Source: Heterocephalus glaber (Eukaryota > Chordata > Mammalia > Rodentia > Bathyergidae). From it: DNA of 64,000 bases. The position numbers and the translations under genes were made by a program. The notes beneath the pieces are model-generated. The model had not been told where the DNA came from. It ran no database searches and saw nothing but the letters and a program-made list of their open reading frames with translations. Where the stretch lies: the NCBI RefSeq assembly GCF_000247695.1, contig NW_004624776.1, positions 16,734,565 to 16,798,564 of the forward strand, written 5' to 3'. Shown here one piece after another: positions 1 through 12,628 of this stretch (its first letter is position 1; each line of letters begins with the position of its first letter).

Positions 1-68
1 GGGATCGAACTCAGGACCTTGTGTTTGTGAGGCAGGGCGTGGTTCCACTGAGCTAAATCCCCAGCCCT
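1..68 (-). mobile_element. ID SINE, truncated by window start
   Basis: The reverse complement reads ggggatttagctcagtgg (A box) through gttcgatccc (B box). The A-tail is off the window. Confidence 0.9.
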
Positions 69-514
69 GTCAGATATATATTCTGAGCTCCTTATTTTGA
101 CTTAATGCATAGAAATGATCTCTTCTACAACAATCACAAGGGTTATAACTTCTGTTCAAAGATGGCATTTTCTAAGAGTTATATGTTGATGTTGCTATCT
201 GTTCAGTAACATTAAGGGATATTTCATTGGTTATTATTTTATAAACTGATTACTGTTGGGTGTTTTTCTTAATTTAAACCATCTTTTATATAATCCATAC
301 TTGAGCTGTATGGCTTTGACAGGCTGAGTCATCCATGACCACAAAACTTATTAGTTGAGTATTAGGAACTAAAACATCTGACCTGTTGTTCTTGTGCTTT
401 TGGTAGGGCTTATCTGTTACCCTACAGTAATCTGGTTTCCAGATTGAAGTGAACTACAATTATGGTTATATGTTAAAAATGCCTTACATATAGAGCTTAT
501 AAGTGAGAGCTATT

Positions 515-725
515 AGGTTATAGTGGAAAGGGTGCTGGTGTTAGAACTATAGATCTGATTGCCAGTGGTGCTTGCTACATACTGTAAACTTGAGGAAGTC
601 AACCTCTCTGGGCCTCTTTTTCATCTGCAGTATGGAAATAACGATACTACTTGGCTTAATTGACCTGGCTATCTTAAGTTGTGAGGTTCACATGTAGTAA
701 TGTGTTAAAAGTACTTCGTGAACAA
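515..725 (+). mobile_element. MIR SINE
   Basis: It has the MIR pattern: cttgaggaagtcaacctct, then cctctttttcatctgcagta and an ataacgatacta region. Confidence 0.7.
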
Positions 726-2494
726 TAAGATAAATGTCATGGCTACATTAGCTCATTTAAAATAGCTTTAAAAAGTATGACCAACTTAAAAAAATGTATT
801 CTCTGTTTGCAAGGAGCTAGCAGCAATGGTGAAGTTGACTGTGTCCCGTTCAGGAGTTAGATCTCATTTATTGTTAGAGCAAAGTTTTCACAACTGCTTT
901 TTCAATTCTAGATGAAGCCATTTTAATTAATTAGAAGTGGTCAGTGTTTATACTTCAGTGGATTTGTTTCTGTTACTAAGAAAATTGTTGCTTTATGCTT
1001 GTGTAGAATATTTAATTCATTATTAAAAAAACAAAACTAAAACATATATATAAAGAGTCTAAGGAACTGTTACCTCATCCTTACTGATTTGAAATTGTTC
1101 AGCATTAGAATTAGAAAACCATGTGTTAAACCATTAGTATTAACTTAAAATAATTTGAGTCTGGTTTTCATGGCTTCTGCTGTACCTTCATTGACAAGGA
1201 TGCATTCCATCAGTGTTTCATCTTTCTGTTGTAATGCAGTGTTATGTTAGACTGAGGAAATGGCTGATCTAAGTTATAAGTATTTTATGAGAATATTTGT
1301 TTATGCCATTCTTTCCTTTCTAGAATATATATATTTTATGACTCTTTTTGGTCGATTTGAGCTTGTTTTAGATTACTTTTGTTTTTCTGATAAAATTTTC
1401 CAAAGAGTAGTATTGTTGTTCTGGCTGTGCTTTTAAAATCAGTTTGGGTTTTGAGACATTAACTGTTTATAAGGTGGCATGCATGTATGACAAGCATAAT
1501 CATTAATGTACTGCAAAGCCTGTGTTACATTAATGTTTACATCTAAACTTCACAAAAAAATCTTTTTTAACTCCTTACTCAGTTGCCACCAGCACAGAAG
1601 GGTAAATTCCTCTAAGAAGACTTTCCATACAAGTGGCAGTCAATCACAATTCAGAATTTTCACATTCTTATTTAGAGATTGTATGTCATTTTTATAGGTC
1701 TGGGAAATATATTCTGATAAAGGGGAGAAGTTCTTTTTGATGCTTCCCTTTTCTGGCCTCTTTAAATTCTTCTCACTTCTGTTTTCTATGTTTCTCATTT
1801 CCTTCTGTTCCTATCCTTTTGTTTTCATTCGAGTTTTTATTTTTCTTTGCTCTTTTCTCTGTGTGATTTATTTGTCTATGTGTGCATGTTGCATGCTTGT
1901 GTGTTTTGTCAGTACTTTAGACTAATTCACCTCAGAAATCTCTGGTACTTAGGAATTTATTAGTTTCTTAGGGTCAGATACTTATTCAAAAAATCTGTGA
2001 GTTCTGTTCTGCCTGAAGAAATAACCAAGAACTGAGGGATTGGTTTATCTCTTTTAGAACTAACTTCATAGCATTCTTTTTTGGTTTTGCAGGGAGAAAT
2101 GGATTTCAAGCTCACTTATAAACCAGTAAAAAGTCAGCTAAACTAGTAAACTTTTATTTCTTCTGTATTTGGAACATTGTTTCTTTATCAAGTTTATCTT
2201 CTTTCACCTGAAGCTTATTATTGGTTGGTGGGCACAGGTGTCATTAAGCCAGAAGAGCAGGCTTTTTGGAGCTTACATTTCCTGCTTTGGACAGAAATCT
2301 TTAAGGCCAGAGAGGTAATTGTAATAGCTGAATATCTATGGCTTATTTTTCTCTTTTTAAAATAAACTTCTTTGATCAGATTGTAGTACTTTTTCTCTCT
2401 TATTTTGCTTGAACTTTTGCGTATGTGGTTCTGTCTGGTTTCAGATGGCTGACAAGATACAAATGAGTTATTTTTCCATAATTACTTTTTTGTT

Positions 2495-2622
2495 TTTTTT
2501 GTTTTTGGTATTTGAGACAGGATTTCATCGTGTAGTTTAGGCTGGCCTTGAACTCATGGTGATATTCCTGTTTCAGCCTCCCAAGTTCTGGGATTACAGA
2601 TATGCACCACCACACCCAGCTG
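2495..2622 (-). mobile_element. B1 SINE (antisense)
   Basis: A T-rich start, gagacaggatttc, ggctggccttgaactca and ctgggattacag give reversed B1 landmarks. Confidence 0.9.
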
Positions 2623-3264
2623 CCATAATTAGTGTTAAAGAAAATTACTGTGGTACCAAGTGAAGGCTTTCTGCCAAATGCTTTATCATTTTGGCAGTGT
2701 CCTAGTTCAGCAGCAGAACTTCCTAAAAGCAGTTAAATTCTAGATGAATTGTGAGTTTTTCTTGAAAACTTGGTGGTTTTAAGCATCTTTATTGCCAAGA
2801 GCTTTTAATAATAAGACTCATGTATTTGAGAAGTTTGATCTCATGTTGGTAGGCCTCTAGAATTCCTTCTAGCTTCTCTTACACATTTATACTATGTAAG
2901 AAAACAATTTGAAGGGTGATAATATTTTTTGTGAGAAAGTGTAATATTAGTTTAGGGAAATTCCTACTTTTAAATTCTGGGACTTGACTTTTTTCCCCCA
3001 GACTCTTTCATTCTCAGTAAAAATAGTAATTTAGAGATCTTCATTTAATAACATAGAAATATCAAAGAAAAGAGTTTTAAAACTTGTCTCTTGAAATTTT
3101 TTGAATGTCCTTCTTCTGTAATTGCCACCAGAAGGTGAAAAAAGGCTAAGATGTAAGCACAGATAGTTAAAAATAAGCATATTTCAGTGCCTGTAAACAT
3201 TAGAAGATGCTTATTGAATCTTGTTTTAGTGGTAGAGTGTATTAGTGTTGCTTATGGAACATAT

Positions 3265-3385
3265 GGCAGCACGCGACCTCAGTCTCCTCTCTTGTCTCTT
3301 GGGGCATCAGATTCTTCAGCTTTAAAATGCAAGAATTGCATTAGATGATCTGTAGAGTTCTGTTTTCAAAATTCTATGAATCCCT
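3265..3385 (+). mobile_element. Possible MIR fragment
   Basis: gcgacctcagtctcctc...aaaatgcaag resembles the MIR core but is strongly diverged. Confidence 0.4.
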
Positions 3386-4926
3386 CAGAGTTTGCCTTTT
3401 CTTAAAATCCCATGATTATGATTTGTTTTCTTGCCCTTAAAATTGCAACTGGAAATGAGGACAGGCAAACACTGTCTTCTAGAAGAGGTTTATGATGAGA
3501 GCTTATTTGAAGTACCATATTTCTGCTTAAGTGATCTAAATATATGTAGCCTATATTTTAAATTTTCTTTGAATAAAATTCTCAATTTTTTCCCCTCCTG
3601 GAACTTTAAGTATATCTTTTTATAAGGATCACATTTTCAGAAGCTGTTGCTTTATTATTTATTGAATTTTAAGGTTTCTAAATTTTTGTGACTTCTGATT
3701 ATTATTTCAGTTAGAATTCATGTTGAAATAGCACAGACTAATAAGCAAAACTTGTCCATATTGGTTCATCTTACTAGTTTTGGCATGTTGAAACCTATGA
3801 AGTAGTCTAACATGATAGGAATTTATGTAGGTACACCTTTTCCCCCATATTTTTATAGCTAATTGTGTCAAGACCATTTGCATGATTTTTAAGTGACCTG
3901 AGCTTGAACAGGAGAGAAAACTGTGCCTGACTGTATCTTCATGCTCTTCTGATAAGTTCTTGAAGGTTCCGTTCTAGAGTTCGTGTTAATTTCTCATGGC
4001 TTCCAGATACTCATGTCCAGTGATCTTAGCAAATAATCTGGAGTCTAATGATAGACTTTTCAAGGATTTCACATGATGGTTATTTTTGGACTTTCAGAAC
4101 ATTTCTACTTTTTCTTGACCTCATTTTGACTGTTTCTTACTTTTGATAATGCTGCTTGGAAACTGATAGTAGTGGTATTGGTGAATAGAAGAAAAAATAG
4201 AAAATTAATATAAAATATTTCTTAGATGTAGTAATTTTCTATTTTTTCCTCCTGATTTAGTTTTTAGTTCAGATACTATAACATGCTAGTTAAGGCTGGG
4301 TCTTTTAAAGTGTAGCTTTGGGATTTATTTAGTTTGATCAGTACTGCAATCAGAATATTCACAAGAACTTCTCACCTTGTGTAAATATGACTTTTTTTTT
4401 TAACATTTTGAGAAAAATAACCTCAACATGAATGTTTTTGTTTCTGAACTTGCTATTGGAGATGCGTCATCTTCCTGTGAAGACTTGCTTAAAAATTAAA
4501 AGTTTTGACAGCATGGCTCATCACAAATAGTAATGTTCAAAGACTAGTTTAATGAGATTTTTTGCAGTTCTGGTTTTGCACAGGGCGAGAATCTCTTAGG
4601 CCATTTTCTGATTGCTTTATATTTTTATTTTTATTTTTTTTAAAGCTGTGTTATTTTTTAGTTCTTCATGCTTTGGAAGTAACAGTTGAAGAGAGGTGAG
4701 GAAAGTTTGTGAAAATTGTGATCGGTGATTAGCTGCCACCTGCCTGAGGTGTCTTCTGAGAGGAACTAACCTCTTTGTGGTGCTAGAGCAAGGTCACTGG
4801 ATTAAAAAAAGAACAGGTAACCATCTTATTCCTTGTCTGAAAAGTTCTGTTTTAAAATTAATAAATGCAAAATATTCAAAGTAACGTGGATGGCTATTTA
4901 AAGAAAGCTTTCATTTTTCTCCTCAG

Positions 4927-5068
4927 AAACTAGTAAAGTGGACTATGTCCTTTTCCAAGCTGCCACTGCCATAATGGAGGCAGTCGTCCGAGAGTGGATT
5001 CTTTTGGAAAAAGGCAGCATTGAGTCCCTGCGAACATTCCTCTTAACCTATGTTTTACAGAGGCCCAA
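4927..5068 (+). CDS. XPO4: XPO4 coding exon (about residues 59-106)
   Basis: The exon follows a cctcag acceptor and ends AGGCCCAA|gtaagt. It is 142 nt, entered in phase 1 (the G of a split Glu codon is upstream) and left in phase 2 (AA|C Asn). The peptide starts TSKVDYVLFQAATAIMEAVV and continues through REWILLEKG to TYVLQRP. This is the N-terminal HEAT region, close to the Ran-contacting end of karyopherins. By recollection of the human gene it should be the third coding exon. Intact. Confidence 0.96.
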
Positions 5069-5798
5069 GTAAGTACATGGTGAAGAGACTGTTCAAATAC
5101 TTTGCCTAGCTTCTATGTCTGACCTTTGAGAGCTTGTTTGAGCTTTTTAATGGTTGATATTTGTGGTTAAGCAGTATGTGAGGCTCATATTTTAAAGAAT
5201 ACACATCTGATTATAGGTTGTTTTCATACTTAATGAGACAGTATCTTTTATTTGAGCTTGTGATACTGGGTTTTGTTTCTTGGAAAAGATTGTGCTGGAT
5301 GTTTCTTTTGGTAGTTGTAGAGTTCTAAAGAATTTGGTTATAAATAAAAATTGATTTTAGTTATTTCTTTTTAACATGTTTTAAGTTTAGAATGGGTAAG
5401 TATTATAAGTAGGTGAGTATCCCACCACAACAGAGAAAATTAGAGGGAAATTAAGTACCATTATCAAAGCTAATGTTATCTATATATATAAAAATATCAC
5501 ATAGGAAATAAAGCATCAAGTTGTTAAAATTTCATTTGAAAAAAGGATCAGACTTGAGGAAGGAGGTGAAAGTGAAGTTTCGTTTTACATTGCATACGTA
5601 TGTAATGTTTAAAATTTTACAAGACTGTATACATTTATTGCTTATATGATTGTTTTGTTTTTGTATGATTGTTTTTAAAAAATGTAAGGAAAGGTATTAT
5701 CTATACAGTTTTGGGGGTGAAATTGATTTGCTACTTATCTTTTTGTTTTTTTAAGTCTCCCAAACATCAGCTGTTCTTTTAAGAATAGGCCAATGTAT

Positions 5799-5881
5799 GG
5801 GCCGAGGATTTAGCTCTGGTTTCGCCGCCTGCTGCGCAAGCGCAGGGACCCGAGTTCGATCTCCGGTACCAAAAAAAAAAA
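5799..5881 (+). mobile_element. ID SINE with 18-bp target duplication
   Basis: It has an A box (tagctctgg), B box (gagttcgatc), ggtacc end and A-tail. Direct repeats aagaataggccaatgtat (5781-5798) and aagaataagccattgtat (5882-5899) flank it with two mismatches. Confidence 0.95.
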
Positions 5882-6359
5882 AAGAATAAGCCATTGTATA
5901 TTGATGCTTGCTGTTTGTGCATTTGAATACTTCAAATACTTAATTTCAGATTCAATGAAAAAAAGGTTATATAATCAGAAATGTGTACTTAGAAATGGTA
6001 TTAATGGAGCTAAACATATACAAAAAAGTTTAAATTTTATACTATCATGCATTTGTTCCTACCAGCTGTCCACTAGCAGTCTTGGAATTTATATCATTTA
6101 ATAATAATTATTGACTTAAATTCAGCACTTAGTTAATTGATAGTTTACACAGAAAAATTTGTGAGAGAAAAAAGCACAAGTTTATGTAGGTTTTAGCATG
6201 AAAGTTTTATCAGATAATGTGTCCTATAGATTACTGTATGTATCTGCTGAAGAGGTTATGGCTTACTTTTCTGGTTTTAGTAGAATCAGAGAGATTTGCT
6301 CCTGGTTTTAAAACTTTCTCTTCTCCTTTATACTGGATTGATTGACTTCTTGATTTTCT

Positions 6360-6530
6360 TTTTTTTTTTTTTTTTTTTCTTTAATTTTTGGTTTTTAGAG
6401 ACAAGGTCTCATGTAGTGCAGGCTAGCCTGGGACTCAGTATGTAGTCCAGGCTGGCCTTGAACTTGTGGTGATACTCCTGCCTCACCTCTCCGGGTGCTG
6501 GAATTACAGGTGTACGCCATTAGCCCCAGA
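6360..6530 (-). mobile_element. B1 SINE (antisense) with internal duplication
   Basis: gagacaaggtctc, two caggctrgcctgg-like units and ggaattacaggtgt. The internal duplication is typical of B1. Confidence 0.88.
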
Positions 6531-6900
6531 AATGTCTTGATTTTTGTTTGTTTGGTGAGACTGTCTGAATGTGATACTACCTTGCCCTTTTGTTGTTTCC
6601 ATTTGGCTATATTTGCTAGACCTGACAAGACTGTCTTTCTACCCCTCTGTAAAGTAAAGGTAAATATAAGTAAGTAGAAGTCTTGACAATGTCAGCAAAT
6701 TGCATTATTTTGTTCATTTTTTTATATACACTATGACTTCCATACATTAAAATTGCTATTATAGATTCAACATGGAAGAGATACTTATTTTGTTGAATTT
6801 TACTAAAAGTGGTGTTTTGGATCATATCTGTATGCTAGCAAAATATTTTGAAATCAATTTTGAGTGTGTATTTGTAGTTGAACAGAGGTTGAGAGAAAAC

Positions 6901-6944
6901 TTTAAAAAAAGAAATAAAAAAAGAAAAAAAAAGAAAAAGAAGCC
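6901..6944. repeat. A-rich low-complexity tract
   Basis: Runs of A broken by single G residues over about 44 bp. Confidence 0.9.
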
Positions 6945-6998
6945 TAGTGATGCTTGTGTTTATATTAGTTTACATGTAGGAAGTTACATGTAGGAAAA

Positions 6999-7196
6999 AA
7001 TTTTTTTTTGGTGGCGCTGGGATTGACCCCTGGGCCTTTGCAGTGAACTATGTTCCTAGTCCTTTTTTATTTTTTACTTTGAGACATGGTCTCACTAAGT
7101 TGCTAAGTTATCCAGTCTGGGCTTGAACTTGTGATCTTCTTGCCCCAGCTTTCCAGAGTGCCGAGATTCTAGGTATGTACCATCATCCCTGGTTTG
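6999..7196 (-). mobile_element. B1-dID dimeric SINE (antisense)
   Basis: An ID-like half (ggtggcgctgggattgac) is joined to a B1-like half (gagacatggtctcac ... gccgagattctagg). Confidence 0.75.
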
Positions 7197-7639
7197 TAAG
7201 AAGATAAAAAAATATTTGCCCTGTAGGCCTGTTTTTTGATGTGCAGTCTATTGATGGTAATTGTTATAAATTGGTAAACGGACATAAAATCTAACATTCT
7301 GGTTTTTTACCTGTAGAGCAGAGGCTTGGTACCTACCTTATGTGGTTGGGGTCAGGATCACAAGAGACAGTTCTGGAGTCCTGGTTCTACAGGCATCACT
7401 GTGGTCCAGTCTTTTGCAAGGAATCAGGGTCACAGGGAGTATCTGACCCCTAGACAGGTCTCTTCCTGGAGCTACCTATACATCATTTTTTCCAACCTAG
7501 GAACCCCAGGACTCTGCCTTCTTGATAGAAGCAAATATGTGACAGGTTTTTATTGTGTTTTTGTGTATTTTCTTACATTATAAAAATAATTCCATTTTTA
7601 AATAATTTTAATTAGTTCAGAAATTATTTTAGACTTAAT

Positions 7640-8190
7640 TGTAGGGTTCACTATTGAAATAGTACACTTAATTATTTTTCCTAAATTTTTTTGAAAATTT
7701 TTTTTAAACTTTCAGCAAAATTGAAAGAATAGTATGGTGAACATGTACACACACTTTTCCTAGTAGAGATTCAGTTAACACTTTGTTGTATTTGATTTCT
7801 CTCTTATGTTATATGCATGTTTTCATAGTATGTCTGGCATAATGATGCATGCTTGCTTGCTTTCTTCCTTTCTTTTTTTTTTTGTTTTAGATAGTGTCTC
7901 ACTATGTAGTTCAGGGTAGTCTTGAACTTACTCTGTAGCCCAGGCTAGCCTCAAACTTGCAGTGATCTTCCTACCCTTCTGAGTGCTGAGATCACAGGTG
8001 TGCATCACCACACCTAGCTGCTTCATTATTAAATACTTGAGCAGGCCTGTCTTTCAAAGCATAATCTCGGTACTACTGACATAATTGGTATATTATCTGA
8101 GATAATTTTGATTCCATTATTTGAATTCTCCAATTGCCTGAATAATATTATTTATATGCTTTTGCCTCTTAGTTATTTTTGGTATTGCCG
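7640..8190 (-). mobile_element. Old L1 3' fragment (antisense), interrupted by B1
   Basis: gaaagaatagtatggtgaac and the flanking text resemble mammalian L1M 3' UTR read backwards. L1-like text resumes after the B1 at 8025. Confidence 0.55.
7868..8021 (-). mobile_element. B1 SINE (antisense)
   Basis: ctcactatgtagttcagg, cccaggctagcctcaaactt and gagatcacaggtgtgc. Confidence 0.9.
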
Positions 8191-8257
8191 TCCACTTCTT
8201 AATATGTATTAATATTTGCTTTATATATTTAGATACAAAAATTATTTTTATTTATTT

Positions 8258-8332
8258 TAGTACTGGAGATTTGAACCCCAGGTCTCTTGTATGCTAGGCA
8301 AGTGCTACACCACTGAGCTACATCCCTAGTCC
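8258..8332 (-). mobile_element. ID-like SINE (antisense, older family)
   Basis: gtactggagatttgaacccc ... caccactgagctacatccct: reversed B and A boxes of an ID element. Confidence 0.85.
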
Positions 8333-9504
8333 TAATATTTTTAAAGACAAGGTCTTGTTTATTTGCAAAAGCCTTGCATAATAGCTTAGTAAATGTTAGC
8401 TATTACTTATTTTCTAAAACTTCTAATTCTTGCCAGTACAGATATTTAAAATTAGCTTTATGTACATGTCTAGTAGGGGCCTTCAGCTTTCTCTGTACAT
8501 TTTCTGAAAGTATTCAGTCTGTATTTTGTCCCTTGAAAAGTACAAAAAATTCCTTTTAGTCAGTTAACATTCTTGTGCATTAAGAAAAATCTGTATTTCC
8601 TTAATAAATGAAAGATGAATGGTTCAAGTCCGTGTTTTGAAAAAATATTTTTCACTTCAGTCTTGACATAGGGAGACATGTTTATGCATTTTCATAAATG
8701 TCTAACAAATGTCTGTTATATGGCAGGTGATATGTTCTACGTATACTAGCTTGCTTACGAGTGGGCGGTTGGTCTGGGAGATTGAGTTAAACAGTACTAA
8801 CAAATGTGTTTTGTCGTGTGCAAGTGACTTAGGAACTCTTGGTAATACCTTTCTGGAGAAAATGACATCACAGGCTTGGCAGAGGAAATAGAAGTTCAGA
8901 GGGCTTGGCCCATAAGAGCACAGAGCCAGGAGCTGAATGAAGTTCAGCATGCCTGTTGTGTTGCATGTACATGGAATGAGTGAGGTCAGAGAAGGGAGCA
9001 GGCTCTTGGCCATGAAGGGCCTTTAAGATGGTGCACATAGTATGTAATTTACGTCCAAACTGGGACACTTTGAAAGAAAAAATAAGTGGTAGACAATAGG
9101 CACATTGGGACTGTTCCAGGAAATTCAAGGATGGGTATTGTTGCTTATCAGCCATGGGAAGTGGTGTAAGTTTATCCCAAGGACACATGGTTGTTGTATC
9201 TTTGTGGCATTTGGGAAGCTATATTATAAAATTCATGTTTTCTGAGCTTTTTTTTAAAGGAAATGTTGTGAAAAGGCATTTAAGTCTTGGCTCTTTATGG
9301 TTTAATGGGCTTTGTAGAATGCCCCAACTTGGAACAGGTGCTTCTGCCATCACACAGAGGAACAGAATGTTTCCATTGTATTTATACCTTGGATAGCTAT
9401 CATTTTGCCCTGTCACATTAAAAGGCAGTAGAAGTTATGATTACATAACTTGGAGGTGAATATTAGATCAGAATTTTATCTTAATCATACTGGACCCCCC
9501 TCCC

Positions 9505-9705
9505 CATATTTAACATCTATTGAACATTGCTTTAAGCATTCAATGTACACATTGGGCACAGTCCCAGGGACATGTACTCTATAGCTTTGTTAGTGTTATC
9601 TCCATTTTATGGATGAGAAAACTGAGACTTTTAAGTGCTGTCTTGCGTAGGGTCACAGATTCAAACCCACATCTTCTGACTTCAGAGTCTGTACATAACC
9701 AGTAC
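9505..9705 (+). mobile_element. MIR SINE
   Basis: tctccattttatggatgaga, aaactgagac and ggtcacagattcaaaccca are MIR landmarks. Confidence 0.85.
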
Positions 9706-9815
9706 ATTATACTATATTCAGCGATATTATTAACTTTGGGCTTAGTGAAAAATTTTGGAGTATTTTTACGTTAGATTTAGGTAAGTATTTTCACAGTGAT
9801 TTTTATGTTTTACAG

Positions 9816-9954
9816 CCTTCAAAAGTATGTTCGGGAACAGATTCTATTAGCAGTAGCAGTAATTGTAAAACGAGGATCATTAGATAAATCAATTGACTGC
9901 AAAAGCATTTTTCATGAAGTCAGCCAGTTGATAAGTAGCGGCAATCCCACTGTG
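9816..9954 (+). CDS. XPO4: XPO4 coding exon (about residues 106-152)
   Basis: The acceptor is ttttacag and the donor GTG|gtaagt. The exon is 139 nt; its first C completes the split Asn codon and it ends in phase 0. The peptide reads LQKYVREQILLAVAVIVKRG, then SLDKSIDCKSIFHEVSQLISSGNPTV. It is an amphipathic HEAT-helix segment of the N-terminal solenoid. My memory of the human protein has Gln where this copy has the second Leu of EQILL, which should be checked. Intact. Confidence 0.96.
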
Positions 9955-10289
9955 GTAAGTATGCTCTTTGTATTTATGAGTACTAGAAAAGCAGTATGGA
10001 TATTTACATAAAAGAAAAAGTATACAAGCTAATAAAGCAGTTTTCATTTGTTCACATTTTCTGATCTTTTTTGCATATATTTTGCCTTTTCTTTTGATCT
10101 GTTTTTCTCTGTTGCCAGTGTTCATAATCATTACTTTAATTGGTTACAAAATAGAGGGTAATATGCTATAATATTCTTAACCATTTCTATGAACATTCCT
10201 CCATTTTTAATAAACTTTAAGTACTAATGATTACAATAATGTTTGAATTAAATTTGAAATGATATCACATAACATTTTGTTTGTTTGGT

Positions 10290-10442
10290 TTTGAGGTTTT
10301 TGTTTGTTTGGTTTTGTTTGAGACAGGGTCTCACTTTGCAGTTCAGGCTGGCCTTGAACTGATTGTATAGCCCATGCTGCCACAAACTTGAGCCCGTTCT
10401 CCTGCCTCAGCCTTCTAAGTGCTGTGCCATCATGCCTCGCTC
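10290..10442 (-). mobile_element. B1 SINE (antisense)
   Basis: gagacagggtctcac, caggctggccttgaactg and cctgcctcagccttctaagt. Confidence 0.9.
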
Positions 10443-10879
10443 AACAAAACTGTTAGTAGTTGGTATGCTAATAGACCACGTATACCGTGACTTCCAGGTA
10501 TCATTGTCATGTGAACAAATGTAAGACCATTTTTCTTGACTGAATTATTCTGGGGAGCATGATTTTCCTTTGTCATTTTCTTGTCCCCCTGTTAGAGAGC
10601 TAGAGTCGTGCCTGGGGAGTGGATGTGGGGTTGTAATCACTCTTGTCAGAGGCAGGAGGTACAGGAATTGGTGTGATAGTCAGCTATGGTCCTTGGATTG
10701 AACTATTGACTTTTATCAGCTAAATGATATTTAACTCATTTAAAAGTGGGGTGGGTATACCTGGCCATTCTGATTCTCAGGTATTAAATCTTTGATTATT
10801 TTGGGTAATTTTTTTTACTTTCATGATTTCTTTTCTTGAATCACTTCAGAGATATGTATGTGAAGCTATCCATCTTACT

Positions 10880-10963
10880 TTTTTTTTTTGGTACTGGGGA
10901 TCAAACTCGGGTCCTTGCGCTTGAGAGGCAGGCAGCAGAACTACTGAGCTAAAGCCCTGGGCC
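10880..10963 (-). mobile_element. ID SINE (antisense)
   Basis: Poly-T, ggtactggggatcaaactcg and ctactgagctaaagccc. The target duplication catcttact lies at 10871-10879 and 10964-10972. Confidence 0.95.
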
Positions 10964-11675
10964 CATCTTACTATTTTTTATGAATTCCTTTACATTGTCA
11001 CTGGCCCCCTCAGTAGGAAGTGTCTTTATTTTATTTTTAAAAATTTATTTTTGCTGAGCTGGAGATCAAACCAAGGCCTCAAGTGTGTGATTTTAATGAT
11101 ATTTGATAGTTTGAGGTTAAGATATGGTGGCTCATTTTAGCAGGGCTGTGTATGTTGTCCCTATGGTGATTTCAGTCTCTTCTTTCTACTCTCCTCTAAT
11201 GTTTATTTATAGTTGGCTATGCACTCACCTTAGTGCTTCACCCACCCCTCCCCCCCGCCCCAACCAGAATGACATTCCAGGGATCTAGAATGAGAATTGG
11301 TAAGCAAGCTTGTCAGGACTTTGTTTTTGATTGTGCGGATATTGGTTTTTTTGCCGTTTTTGTGGCAAATTTCAAGTTGTGCTGACTGTAAGTGTTCTGT
11401 ATCTGTGCTTTTCATTATATAGTTGCTACACCAACCATGTGTGGCATTTTGACACTAGAAATGTGGCAAGTATGACCAAGGAACTAAACTTTTAAATTCA
11501 CAACCACATGTAGCAAGTGGCAGCCAATTGGACAGAATGCTTCTAGACTTTAGTAATCCAAAAGTCTAATTTTACTCCCTTGTACTTAATCTTAGTATTT
11601 CATTGTGGTTTTGTTTTATATAGTGAGATGTGTCTTGAAAATGAACCCCTGTTAAGTCAATTTCCTTTTTTTTCT

Positions 11676-11864
11676 TTCTTTGTTTTTTGTGGTACTAGGA
11701 TTGAATCCAGGGCCTTTATACTGATCTACATTCCTGGCTCTTTTGGGCTTTTATTTTGAGATAGGCTCTTACTACGTTGCCTAGACTGGACTTGAATTTG
11801 GAATCCTCTTGTCTCAGCCTCCCACTCTGCTGGGATTATAGGTGTGTGGTATCATACTCAGCTG
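11676..11864 (-). mobile_element. B1-dID dimeric SINE (antisense)
   Basis: ggtactaggattgaatccag (ID half) is followed by gagataggctcttac and ctgctgggattataggtgtg (B1 half). Confidence 0.8.
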
Positions 11865-12257
11865 GGAAGCTGCTTTTTATTCAGATTATTCTGTAGGCCT
11901 GAAGATCTCTCTAATGGTCAAGGCCACCATTTCTGATGAAGCTTTGCTCTTGGTGCTGCTGCTTCAGGCATGGCTGCATTGTCATTTTTATGAATTTTGA
12001 TACTATTTACTCCCAAACAAGTGGCTGTGTGCAATTTGATAGTGGCTGCCATAGAGGGCCGAGGGAAAAAGTGGTGGATACAGCTAGCAGGGAAAAGGTT
12101 TGGAACTGAGAGTCCTTGGAAATCCTGTCCTAGCCTAAATGCTCTGAATCAGGTTATTCTTAATTTTATTTCCTTTATTTTATTTTATTCATAAATGTTT
12201 CTGATATATAAGTATATTATCCTAGGGAATTGGTACATAGATATATCAAATTTTGAT

Positions 12258-12330
12258 CCTTTTTCTTCCCCTTCCCCTCCCTTCTCTCCCCCTTTCCCCC
12301 ACCCCTATATTCCCTTCCCCTCTGCACAAA
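12258..12330. repeat. Polypyrimidine tract
   Basis: A C/T-only-like run of about 70 bp within an old antisense L1 fragment. Such mirror-like tracts can adopt non-B DNA. Confidence 0.8.
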
Positions 12331-12540
12331 CTATCTATCTCCCTGTTTCCTGTCTTTTATTGCTCCTAAATTATTTATACTTTGGGTTTCTCATATAACA
12401 AATCATGTGATATTTAACCTTCTGTGTCTGGTTCATTTTATTTAGTGTATGGTGTCAAGGTTCATTAATTTTCCTACAAATGATCAAATTTATGCTTCTG
12501 TATGGCTGAGTTTACTCCATTGTTTATATATACCACAGTT

Positions 12541-12628
12541 TCTTTTTTTTTTTGGCACCAGGATTGAACTCAGGACCTTGCCGCCTGCAAGGCAGGTGGC
12601 GGCACCACTGAGCTAAATCCCAGCCCTG
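12541..12628 (-). mobile_element. ID SINE (antisense) nested in L1
   Basis: ggcaccaggattgaactcag ... ccactgagctaaatccc. The duplicated target taccacagtt lies at 12531-12540 and 12629-12638. Confidence 0.95.

Larger units (their letters stand above)
1..4926 (+). other. XPO4 intron, 3' part
   Basis: No coding sequence was seen. It holds an ID SINE cut by the window start, a MIR near 515-725, one antisense B1 near 2.5 kb and a probable MIR piece near 3.3 kb. The rest is AT-rich unassigned sequence. The short open frames here are not supported as genes. Confidence 0.85.
5069..9815 (+). other. XPO4 intron
   Basis: A standard gtaagt...acag intron of 4.7 kb. It contains an ID insertion with long target duplications (5.8 kb), B1, B1-dID and ID copies (6.4-8.3 kb) overlying an old antisense L1 (about 7.64-8.19 kb), and a MIR (9.5 kb). 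No gene seen. Confidence 0.85.

Noticed and set aside
5821..5874. tRNA-like A and B boxes in many places, read as possible tRNA genes
   Set aside because: They belong to ID SINEs: the cloverleaf is not maintained, A-tails follow and target duplications flank them.
8702..9188. Overlapping open frames on both strands (103 and 106 codons on the minus strand)
   Set aside because: They overlap in different frames of ordinary intron sequence. No family is recognised.
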